Assembly: GCA_937922235.1 (NCBI GenBank)
Contig: CAKZVC010000005.1
Location: 1-64,000 of the forward strand
Reading direction: 5' to 3'
DNA length: 64,000 bases
From: an uncultured Acidimicrobiales bacterium
GTDB lineage: Bacteria; Actinomycetota; Acidimicrobiia; Acidimicrobiales; SHLQ01
The notes under the pieces are model-generated. The model did no database searches, had not been told where the DNA came from, and worked only from the letters and a program-made list of their open reading frames with translations. Made by a program: the position numbers and the translations under genes. Below, in pieces: positions 16,710 through 24,164 of this stretch (the stretch's first letter is position 1; each line of letters begins with the position of its first letter).

Positions 16710-17489
16710 TTAGCTCTTGGTGAACTCGTGCGATCGGCGGACTTCGACATAGCCGAGTCGGGCGTACCATTCGCGGGGCCAGTCATCGAGGTCGGCGATG
16801 AGGAACGACAGTCCGCATCCGGCAGCGGCAGATCTCTGGAGGCCTTCACGAACGAGCGCAGCGGCGTGGCCACGTCCACGAAAGTTGTGGTGGGTGACCA
16901 AGCTTTCGAACTGGGCGATGCCGTTCGTACGATCGAGGTAGAGCTCGGCTCGCGACGCGACCTCATGGCCGTCGAACGTGGCGAGAAAGACGGTCTCGGT
17001 TGCACGCGAGTAGAGCGCGACCCGGTCGGCGAGTTGGTCGATGACCTCGTCGGAAGCATCCGGCAGATCAACCTTCCAATCGCGGATGAGTGCGGGGCGA
17101 AGCTGCTCCAGCGTTACTTCGTGAACTGGGCTCTGGTCGGAACTGGCGAGGCTCGTTGGAATGTCGCCGTTGTGGATCATCGCTACGAGTGGCTGATGCT
17201 CGTACCCCGCAGCGACGAGGGAGGGGATCGCCGCTTCGCCGGCCGCCTCGTCATCGAACTTCACGTAGCGGTGGGCTAACCCGGCCTCGCCGAGCACGCG
17301 ATCGGTCTCGGCCAGGATCTCAGCAACTGTGGCGTCGCCCGTGACCACCACTCGATTGTGTGAGTGAGAGTGCGGGAAGTCGGAGTGGAGGTGGGCAAAG
17401 CCCCAACCGAGCTCGACGACCCTGTCCGACTGGGATCGATCGAAGTGATGATCGAAGGCGACGATGCGATCTAGATCTGACCCGTCCAT
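16710..17489 (-). CDS. GNAT family N-acetyltransferase
   Basis: 259 residues. The C-terminal half holds the acetyl-CoA binding signature Q/R-x-x-G-x-G/A as F-R-G-R-G-H-A-A-A-L-V near residue 212, preceded by the beta strand I-A-Q-F-E-S-L-V-T and followed by F-L-I-A-D-L-D-D and W-Y-A-R-L-G-Y, the usual last motif. The N-terminal half looks like a second, degenerate GNAT-like module. The acceptor is unknown. It lies upstream of the HNH gene on the same strand, but the LexA box between them indicates a separate promoter for the nuclease. Confidence 0.85.
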   Translation of the reverse strand: MDGSDLDRIVAFDHHFDRSQSDRVVELGWGFAHLHSDFPHSHSHNRVVVTGDATVAEILAETDRVLGEAGLAHRYVKFDDEAAGEAAIPSLVAAGYEHQPLVAMIHNGDIPTSLASSDQSPVHEVTLEQLRPALIRDWKVDLPDASDEVIDQLADRVALYSRATETVFLATFDGHEVASRAELYLDRTNGIAQFESLVTHHNFRGRGHAAALVREGLQRSAAAGCGLSFLIADLDDWPREWYARLGYVEVRRSHEFTKS

Positions 17490-17538
17490 GTGACGACAGT
17501 AGTGGGGCTACGATCACCCCATCGACAGAGGGGGACGC

Positions 17539-18564
17539 ATGCGGTTCGGATATCAGACGGGATATTGGAGTTCGGGGCCGCCGAAAGGCGCGCTCGATGC
17601 CATCAAGGAGGCCGACAAGCTCGGCTTTGAGAGCGTGTGGTCGGCCGAGGCGTATGGTTCCGATGCGCTGACGCCCCTGGCGTGGTGGGGTTCGCACACC
17701 GAGAATCTGAAGCTCGGCACCGCCATCATGCAGATGTCGGCTCGCACGCCTGCGGCAACCGCGATGGCTGCGATGACGCTCGATCATCTCAGCGGTGGAC
17801 GGTTCATTGCTGGCATCGGCGCTTCTGGACCTCAGGTTGTTGAAGGGTGGTACGGCCAGCCGTATCCACGGCCGCTCGAACGCACCCGTGAGTACGTCAA
17901 CATCATGCGGCAAGTCTTTGCCCGTGAAGCGCCAGTCGAGTTCTCTGGTCGGCACTACCAACTTCCGATCGAAGGTGGCACGGGGCTCGGGAAGGCCTTG
18001 AAGCCGACCGTGCACCCGCTGCGAAGTGACATCCCGATTTACCTCGCTGCCGAGGGTCCGAAGAACGTCGCGTTGTCGGCCGAGATCTGTGATGGCTGGC
18101 TGCCGTTGTTCTTTGCCCCAAAAGACAACCAGTTCTACAAGGATGCGTTGCAGTCCGGAATGGACACGGGAGGCCGGAACAACTGGGACGACTTCGAAGT
18201 CGCTGCCACCGTCACGATGATCCCAGGTGCGGACGTCGAGGAATGTGCCGACAAGGTTCGTCCGATGCTGGCGCTCTACATCGGCGGGATGGGAGCCAAG
18301 GGCCAGAACTTCCACTACGACGTGTTCGAGCGCATGGGCTACGAGGCCGAGTGCGCCACGATTCAGGAGCTCTATCTCGCTGGCAACAAGGCCGACGCTA
18401 TTGCCGCCGTGCCGACGTCGATGTGCGAGGCGATTTCGCTGCTTGGCCCACCAGCGAAGATCCAAGACGAACTCGCTATGTGGGAAGAGTCGGTCGTCAA
18501 CACGATCATGGTGAGCGGACCGATCGAGCTGCTGCACTTCATCGCTAACGACCTGATGGGATAG
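17539..18564 (+). CDS. LLM-class F420-dependent oxidoreductase (Rv1855c-like)
   Basis: 341 residues, luciferase-like fold. Typical segments are A-D-K-L-G-F-E-S-V-W near residue 26, K-L-G-T-A-I near 59, M-T-L-D-H-L-S-G-G-R-F near 80 followed by G-I-G-A-S-G-P-Q-V-V-E-G-W-Y-G, and I-Y-L-A-A-E-G-P-K-N-V near 170. The G-A-S-G-P-Q and A-E-G-P motifs mark the F420-dependent subgroup represented by mycobacterial Rv1855c. Substrate unknown. The gene ends 2 bases from the end of the convergent regulator gene. Confidence 0.88.
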   Translation: MRFGYQTGYWSSGPPKGALDAIKEADKLGFESVWSAEAYGSDALTPLAWWGSHTENLKLGTAIMQMSARTPAATAMAAMTLDHLSGGRFIAGIGASGPQVVEGWYGQPYPRPLERTREYVNIMRQVFAREAPVEFSGRHYQLPIEGGTGLGKALKPTVHPLRSDIPIYLAAEGPKNVALSAEICDGWLPLFFAPKDNQFYKDALQSGMDTGGRNNWDDFEVAATVTMIPGADVEECADKVRPMLALYIGGMGAKGQNFHYDVFERMGYEAECATIQELYLAGNKADAIAAVPTSMCEAISLLGPPAKIQDELAMWEESVVNTIMVSGPIELLHFIANDLMG

Positions 18565-18566
18565 GT

Positions 18567-19325
18567 CTACTTCGGAACAAAAAGGACCAACTGCCAGCCG
18601 GGATGATCCGGTAGCGCTAACCGATGCTGATCGAATGACCGCTGGCCCGAGGGGTGGTTGATGACTCGTGCCTTCGGTGCCAGAGGCGCCACGTCGTGGC
18701 GGTCCCACGCTCGAGCGAACTCACCATGTTCGGCTCGCAGCTCGGCGGAGAGGGCGTCGAGACGTTCGTCCGGAAACTCGGTGACGTGTGCCCGAAACTG
18801 CCGCGTAAGCCGCTCGACCTCGCTCGGCCAATCGGCGATGAACTCGCGTATCTCCGGGTGTTCGAGGAACAGGCGCAACAAGTTGGGGCTTGATCCCGCC
18901 GTCGTGAGCACCGGGAAGAGTTCTTCTTCCGATGTGTTCCACGCCACGAGGTTCCAGTTGTGGTCGAGCAGGTAGGCAGGGTTTGGGTTGAGGCTGTCAA
19001 CTAGGCGCTGGAGGGCCGGAGTTAAGGCGACGTCGACGGCTTCGGTCGGAAGTCGAACGGCAGCCAACGTGTAGAGGTGGGCGATTTCGGTTCCGCTCAA
19101 CCGCAGTGCGTTCGCCAGACCGCCGAGAACCTCCGTTGACACGTTGTTGGCACGGCCCTGTTCGAGTCGGGTCAGCCACGACACACCCACGCCAGCGAGC
19201 ACGGCAACTTCTTCCCGACGGAGACCAGCGGTGCGACGGTTCGTGCCGCCGGGCAACCCAACGGTTGTTGGATCGATTCGCTCACGACGGGAACGTAGGA
19301 AGTCTCCGAGCTCAGCTGCCTTCAT
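18567..19325 (-). CDS. XRE-family regulator with MmyB-like ligand domain
   Basis: 252 residues. An N-terminal helix-turn-helix (about 5-75; L-R-R-E-E-V-A-V-L-A-G-V-G-V-S-W-L-T-R-L-E-Q-G-R) is followed by the MmyB-type PAS-like domain (N-P-N-P-A-Y-L-L-D-H-N-W-N-L-V-A-W-N, then L-F-L-E-H-P). Proteins with this build are abundant in actinobacteria and respond to small, perhaps lipidic, ligands. The frame is open further upstream, but the ATG at 19325 starts directly before the helix-turn-helix region and has GAGGTG just before it. It is divergent from an aminotransferase, with a palindrome between them, and probably regulates that gene and itself. Confidence 0.87.
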   Translation of the reverse strand: MKAAELGDFLRSRRERIDPTTVGLPGGTNRRTAGLRREEVAVLAGVGVSWLTRLEQGRANNVSTEVLGGLANALRLSGTEIAHLYTLAAVRLPTEAVDVALTPALQRLVDSLNPNPAYLLDHNWNLVAWNTSEEELFPVLTTAGSSPNLLRLFLEHPEIREFIADWPSEVERLTRQFRAHVTEFPDERLDALSAELRAEHGEFARAWDRHDVAPLAPKARVINHPSGQRSFDQHRLALPDHPGWQLVLFVPK

Positions 19326-19360
19326 CACCTCAGCATGCCCGAAGTCGTAGAAATCTGTCC

Positions 19361-19374
19361 TACCACTGGTGATA
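19361..19374. promoter_or_regulatory. Candidate operator between MmyB regulator and aminotransferase
   Basis: TACCACTGGTGATA has arms TAnCAC and GTGnTA around a two-base centre, 36 bases upstream of the regulator start and 53 upstream of the aminotransferase start. A second TACCAC lies at 19373. The symmetry is imperfect, so this is a suggestion. Confidence 0.35.
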
Positions 19375-19426
19375 CCACCATCGCGAAGGTCTTCTCCGGT
19401 CGGTGATCCGTCGTCAAGCTGTACCG

Positions 19427-20617
19427 ATGTCGTCAGTGCTTCAATCTCCGACCCAATCACGTGCTCTACTCAGTGAGCGAGCGAACGCTGGCTCGTCTTC
19501 AGCGATCCGCGACCTTCTCTCTCAGGCCAAACAACCCGGCATGATTTCCCTCGCGGGCGGACTGCCGGACAGCGCGCTATTTCCGACGACCGAGCTCGCC
19601 GCCATTGCCCAGCGAGTAATCGCTGAGCAGGGGCGGGAGGTGCTCCAATACGGCGAGACGGCTGGCTACCCGATGCTGCGCGAGCGGTTCGCTGCATCGA
19701 TGCCAGGGGTTGATGGTGGCGACGTCGTCGTTACTACCGGCTCGCAACAAGGGCTAGATCTTCTTGCCCGATCGCTCATCGATCCGGGTGATCGGGTCGT
19801 CGTTGGAGATCCGGAGTATCTCGGAGCGTTGCAGGTCTTCGGTCAGTATCAGGCTCAGCTCGAGCCCATCGCCATGGATGCCCGCGGCCTCGACACCGAT
19901 CTACTGGAACGACGCCTCCTCGAGGGCTTGAGGCCGAAGGCGTGCTACGTCGTCCCGAACTTTCACAACCCGACCGGAACCTCGATGACGGCGGTGCGAC
20001 GCCGTCACCTCGCGTTGCTCTCCGATCGCTACGGCTTCGTCGTCATTGAGGACGACCCGTACCGAGACCTTCACTTCGAGGAACATCCACCCGATGAGTC
20101 ACCGTTCAACCCGGAGCTGCACGTGCGTCTGCGTAGCGTCTCGAAGACGCTGGCGCCTGGGCTGCGAGTCGGAGCCTTGGCTGCGCCGCAGTGGCTGGTC
20201 GAAGCCGTCGTCATTGCAAAGCAGTCATGCGACCTGCACACGAGCACCCTCTCGCAGGCAGTCGCCGCCGAAGCTCTTGCGTCGTCCTGGTATCCCAAGC
20301 ACCTTCGTGAGATGCGGTCGCTCTACCGGGTGAAGCGCGATGTGTTGATCCGTTCTCTTCAGATCGAGTTTGGAGCTCATCTGTCGTTCGCGAGGCCTGC
20401 CGGCGGCATGTTTCTGTGGATCGACTTGCAGTCCGGTGACACCACCGCCCTTCTTAAAGCTGCGCTCGAACGACGCGTGTGCTTTGTTCCGGGCGGCGCA
20501 TTCGCGGTCCACACAGATCTGTCGTCATGGGCGAGGTTGAGCTTCGCCACAGGCAGCGCTGAATCGCTGACAGAAGGCGTACGCCGCCTTGCGCAATCCT
20601 GCTCGTTGGCGGCCTAA
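19427..20617 (+). CDS. PLP-dependent class I aminotransferase (2-aminoadipate transaminase / MocR-domain type)
   Basis: 396 residues, fold type I. The ATG at 19427 was chosen over an upstream start at 19403. Motifs: M-I-S-L-A-G-G-L-P at the N-terminus, L-Q-Y-G-E-T-A-G-Y-P for substrate contact, the T-G-S-Q-Q-G-L-D-L cofactor loop, P-N-F-H-N-P-T-G with N181, D209/P-Y, and the Schiff-base lysine K240 in S-V-S-K-T-L-A-P-G-L-R-V-G. This subgroup transaminates aromatic, branched or 2-aminoadipate-type substrates. It lacks the DNA-binding domain of MocR regulators. Divergence from a MmyB regulator suggests ligand-controlled expression. Confidence 0.9.
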   Translation: MSSVLQSPTQSRALLSERANAGSSSAIRDLLSQAKQPGMISLAGGLPDSALFPTTELAAIAQRVIAEQGREVLQYGETAGYPMLRERFAASMPGVDGGDVVVTTGSQQGLDLLARSLIDPGDRVVVGDPEYLGALQVFGQYQAQLEPIAMDARGLDTDLLERRLLEGLRPKACYVVPNFHNPTGTSMTAVRRRHLALLSDRYGFVVIEDDPYRDLHFEEHPPDESPFNPELHVRLRSVSKTLAPGLRVGALAAPQWLVEAVVIAKQSCDLHTSTLSQAVAAEALASSWYPKHLREMRSLYRVKRDVLIRSLQIEFGAHLSFARPAGGMFLWIDLQSGDTTALLKAALERRVCFVPGGAFAVHTDLSSWARLSFATGSAESLTEGVRRLAQSCSLAA

Positions 20618-21396
20618 CGTTTGTGCTTCTCCAGATACGCCTGCGCAGCAGCTTGGCCCTCGGGGTCACGGAGGCCCGCCATCAGCGCCTCGGCGTCGCG
20701 CCACGAACCGGCGAGGCTGACCATGTTCGAGGTGACCTCGTTGACTGCGGACTTGGTCGCCTGTGTGGCGAACGCGGGCTTGGAAGCGACGAGTTGGGCG
20801 AGCTCAGCGACCGTTGCGTCGAGCTCGTCGGCGGGAACAACTCGGTTCAGGAAACCAGCCGCCAACGCCTCGTCGGCATCGAACGGACGGCAGGTGATGA
20901 CGAGCTCTTTGGTCAGCGCCGGCCCGATCTCGCGGACGAGACGGTTGATCCCACCCCACGCCAGGGGGATACCGATGTCGACTTCGGGGATCGAGAAGCT
21001 GGTTCCTGCTGCCGCGATGCGCAGGTCGCATGCCGCCGCAACAACCAAGCCACCGCCCACACAGTGTCCGTGGACCTGGGCGATCGTGATGGCACGCATA
21101 GCCTCAAGCCCATCTGCCATTCGGCGGCCGGCATCGCCAGCTACATGTGGGGGATGCGTGTTCATCCCATCCGGGGCGAAGCTGGACAAGTCGGCTCCGG
21201 CAGAGAAGGCCCGGCCTTCGCCGCGAACCGTGACCACTCGCAGTTCGGGGTGCTGGTCAAACCATCGAGCCGCTGTCTCCATGTCGAGAAGCGTCTCGGT
21301 CGACAACGGGTTGAGCTTGTCGCCCTGGGTGAAGACGAGCGCCCCGAACGAGCCGTCTGCCTCGACACGGAATCCGGTGAACTGCTGAGTGGCCAT
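20614..21396 (-). CDS. Enoyl-CoA hydratase/isomerase family protein
   Basis: 260 residues, crotonase fold. The oxyanion-hole segments are A-F-S-A-G-A-D-L near residue 63 and H-C-V-G-G-G-L near residue 110. The catalytic glutamate region reads I-P-E-V-D-I-G-I-P, so at least the second acid position is kept. A hydratase in beta-oxidation or a related CoA-ester reaction is likely; the crotonase family is broad. The ATG at 21396 begins the conserved region; upstream in-frame codons were not used because they run into the end of the NYN gene. Confidence 0.88.
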   Translation of the reverse strand: MATQQFTGFRVEADGSFGALVFTQGDKLNPLSTETLLDMETAARWFDQHPELRVVTVRGEGRAFSAGADLSSFAPDGMNTHPPHVAGDAGRRMADGLEAMRAITIAQVHGHCVGGGLVVAAACDLRIAAAGTSFSIPEVDIGIPLAWGGINRLVREIGPALTKELVITCRPFDADEALAAGFLNRVVPADELDATVAELAQLVASKPAFATQATKSAVNEVTSNMVSLAGSWRDAEALMAGLRDPEGQAAAQAYLEKHKR

Positions 21397-21424
21397 GGCC
21401 AACCTTATTGGATTGTCAACTCGC

Positions 21425-22420
21425 CTACCGTCGGCTGCGTTTGGTGGGGGCGGCAACCATGCGGCCGTCGGACTTTCCGGTGATCTTGATAACGCCACGA
21501 GCTTCGGCGGCGGTAACGAAGCTGTTGAAGTTGCGGTAGCCGAGGGTCTTCTCGTTGAAGTTCGAGTCGCGTTTGCGCAGAGCGGTCTTGAGACCAGTGA
21601 GCGGGATCGGTCCTTCCTCGCGGACGAGTCGTGTCAGCGCCTCGTCGACCTCGGCTCCGCTCGCCCCGCTGAGCGCAACCTCAGGGTCGCCGCTTCCGGT
21701 GAGTTCGACTTGCCCCTTGCTTGCGAGGTCGGCAAGTAGCGCTCCAAAGTTCCGGTACCCAAGCTCGGCCTCGGAGAACGTCGGGTCTTTGCGAAGCAGC
21801 GCTCGCTTCAGGCTGGAACTCCGCACGGTGCCTGATGACGAGCTCAAGCCCGCAAGTGTGCTGGTGACGATGCCGATGTCGGTCGTTGCCGTTGGGCCAT
21901 CGTCATCGGTTTTGGCTTTGCCCTTTTTCTTGGGTTCATCGTCGCTCACGAGGTTGTCGTAGAACATGAACTCGTCGCACGCCGGCGGCAAGAGCTTCGA
22001 GGTGCTTTGGCGCACGCCAACGCCGATCACTTGGCGGTCGAGCTCGCGAAGCTTCTGCACGAGTGGGCTGAGGTCGCTGTCACCGGTACAGATCACGAAG
22101 GTGGTGATGTAATCGCGGTCGAGGGCCAGCTCGATGGCATCGATCGCCATCTTGATGTCGGCCGCGTTCTTGCGACTGCCGCCCATCTTCTGCGGAATGT
22201 CGACGAGCTCCACTTGATGGCGTGTGAGCATCCGCCGGTCGCTATCGAAGTACGACCAGTCGGCGTACGCCTTGCGATGGATCACTCGGCCACGCTCGGC
22301 GAGCGCATCGGCTACCGGGCCGAAGTTGAACGCCGATCCAAGGTTGTCCTTTGCTCCAATCGCGAGGTTCTCGTAGTCGAGAAAGACAGCAATGCGTGGT
22401 TCGGAATCGTCGATGGCCAT
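21425..22420 (-). CDS. NYN-domain (PIN-like) RNase candidate with two OST-HTH/LOTUS-like repeats
   Basis: 331 residues. The N-terminal domain (about 8-165) is an NYN/LabA-type PIN-fold nuclease: I-A-V-F-L-D-Y-E-N-L with D15, D-I-K-M-A-I-D near 96 and T-G-D-S-D-L-S-P near 117 give the acidic metal-binding set. A lysine-rich linker follows. The C-terminus has two related repeats of about 70 residues, each ending in L-G-Y-R-N-F and a K/R-G-V-I-K-I-T-G-like strand, which resembles the OST-HTH/LOTUS winged-helix RNA-binding domain. The likely role is RNA turnover or processing in the cytoplasm. The start ATG at 22420 is followed at once by the nuclease domain. Confidence 0.82.
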   Translation of the reverse strand: MAIDDSEPRIAVFLDYENLAIGAKDNLGSAFNFGPVADALAERGRVIHRKAYADWSYFDSDRRMLTRHQVELVDIPQKMGGSRKNAADIKMAIDAIELALDRDYITTFVICTGDSDLSPLVQKLRELDRQVIGVGVRQSTSKLLPPACDEFMFYDNLVSDDEPKKKGKAKTDDDGPTATTDIGIVTSTLAGLSSSSGTVRSSSLKRALLRKDPTFSEAELGYRNFGALLADLASKGQVELTGSGDPEVALSGASGAEVDEALTRLVREEGPIPLTGLKTALRKRDSNFNEKTLGYRNFNSFVTAAEARGVIKITGKSDGRMVAAPTKRSRR

Positions 22421-22450
22421 GGCCCACCCTTCCACACTCCCCGCACAGAG

Positions 22451-24133
22451 TTAGCGAGGGGCGAGAAGCCAGGCCGATTCGTACGGGCCGAGGGCAACCT
22501 TTTGTTCCCACACATTGCCCGTCAGCACACACGTCGCGGGGCGGTCGATGAACATCGACTGTGGCGAGTCGGTCAGGTTACAGAGAACGGTGATGCGGTT
22601 TTGGCCGTCAGGCGAGGTGCGCTCGATGGCGAGCAACCCGCGACCTAGATCGTGCAGCTGTTGGCCGCCAGACGGGTGAAATGCAGTGTGGCGCCGCCGC
22701 ACTGCAGCTCGGGTTATAAGACCGGTGAAGATCCGGCTCTGCCACGAGTCGCCGCCGAAATCGGGTACATCGGCGAGCGCCACCCGGCCGCGGTTAATCG
22801 ACCGGCGCACGCCATCGACTTCGACGGCATCGATATCGTTCGACGTGCCCAAGAGTGAGTTGATGTAGAACGCGGGAACGCCAGCGAACGCCAGCACGAT
22901 CGTATGCAACAGCAGGATCCGTTCGACCATGTGCGGATCGTCGGGGCCGCCGAAGAGATCAGGGAACGAGATGTTGAGCTCGTACGGCAATGGCTCGCCA
23001 TTGCGGTCATACGTTCCGTGCAACCCGCCGCGCTCATGGGTGAGCGCCACCAGCTCATCGATCTCTTCTTGGCTGAGGATGCCTTCAGCAGGCCGGACGC
23101 CGATGCCGTCGTGCGACGCCAAGAAGTTGAACAACGTGGTGCCGGGAGGGGGAGGGGTGGCCGAGTTCATCCACGCGACCAGTCGGTCGGCTCGGCCATT
23201 GAGCACCGCGTCGATCGTCAGCGGCGGAAGCGTGAAGTTGTAGATCAGGTGCGCTTCGTCGCTGTTTCCGAAGTAGGTCCGGTTCTCACGATCGGGCACA
23301 TTCGTCTCGGTGATGATCGACACGGTTGGCTCTCGAGCGGCGAGCAGCGTATGGAGCAGCTTTACCATCTCGTGGGTCTCAGGAAGATGGATGCTCGTCG
23401 TGCCCGGCTCTTTCCATATGTAGGCCACGGCATCGAGTCGAAGCAGCCGTGCCCCTGCGGAGATATAGAGGTCGATGATCTTGAGCATCTCCGCAACAAG
23501 ATCAGGGTTCGACCAGTCGAGGTCGACCTGATCTTCGCTAAACGTCGTCCACACCAGCTTGGGCCCTGCGGCCGTTTCGAACTCGGTGAGCAACGGCAAC
23601 GACCGCGGTCGCACAACGTTCGAGAGATCCCATGACGAATCGCCCGTCTTGATGAAGTCTTTACCGGGTGCTTCGTCTGCGAGGAATTGCTGGAACCACT
23701 CCGACTTCACCGAACAGTGGTTGAGGACAAGGTCGAACATAAGGGCAGCGCGCTGTCCCAGAGCGTCCATGTCATCCCATGTTCCGAGGTTCGGGTCGAC
23801 CGCGGTGTAGTCGATGACCGAGAATCCTCGGTCGGAGCTGTAGGGACTGAACGGCAGCACATGCACGATGCTGATCGCATCAGCAAGGTCGCCGGCGAGC
23901 AGTGAGGTCAGCGCCTGCAGCGGTGCCCGATCTTCGTCGACGATCGAGTCGCCATACGTGATTAGGGCAACATCGGTTTCATCCCAGCGAGATGCGGACG
24001 CCAGGTCATCGTCGGGCTGAATGCCGACAGCCTCGATAAAGCGAGTTGCCAGTTGCTCGTCGGGGTACCCCCAGATGCGTTCGATGTGCTCGCTGACGCG
24101 TGCGTGTAGGTCGATAAACGATCTCAGGGCCAC
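22451..24133 (-). CDS. GH13 family sucrose-phosphorylase-like enzyme (subfamily 18 type)
   Basis: 560 residues. The barrel carries H-V-L-P-F-S-P-Y-S-S-D-R-G-F-S-V-I-D-Y, the marker of sucrose / glucosylglycerate phosphorylases, D-L-V-L-N-H-C-S, the nucleophile in L-L-R-L-D-A-V-A-Y, the acid/base in I-T-E-T-N-V, and the stabiliser in L-A-S-H-D-G-I-G. Such enzymes split glucosides with phosphate to give glucose 1-phosphate. Whether sucrose or glucosylglycerate is the substrate cannot be decided. The start is GTG at 24133: the open frame upstream runs antisense through the helicase gene and lacks any domain. The helicase start is 31 bases away on the other strand. Confidence 0.85.
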   Translation of the reverse strand: MALRSFIDLHARVSEHIERIWGYPDEQLATRFIEAVGIQPDDDLASASRWDETDVALITYGDSIVDEDRAPLQALTSLLAGDLADAISIVHVLPFSPYSSDRGFSVIDYTAVDPNLGTWDDMDALGQRAALMFDLVLNHCSVKSEWFQQFLADEAPGKDFIKTGDSSWDLSNVVRPRSLPLLTEFETAAGPKLVWTTFSEDQVDLDWSNPDLVAEMLKIIDLYISAGARLLRLDAVAYIWKEPGTTSIHLPETHEMVKLLHTLLAAREPTVSIITETNVPDRENRTYFGNSDEAHLIYNFTLPPLTIDAVLNGRADRLVAWMNSATPPPPGTTLFNFLASHDGIGVRPAEGILSQEEIDELVALTHERGGLHGTYDRNGEPLPYELNISFPDLFGGPDDPHMVERILLLHTIVLAFAGVPAFYINSLLGTSNDIDAVEVDGVRRSINRGRVALADVPDFGGDSWQSRIFTGLITRAAVRRRHTAFHPSGGQQLHDLGRGLLAIERTSPDGQNRITVLCNLTDSPQSMFIDRPATCVLTGNVWEQKVALGPYESAWLLAPR

Positions 24134-24164
24134 AACCAAAGCGTAGGCAGCCCATACTGAAGTT

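Noticed and set aside
22904-23635. Plus-strand frame of 243 codons inside the GH13 gene
   Set aside because: Shadow of the GH13 gene with no recognisable protein features.
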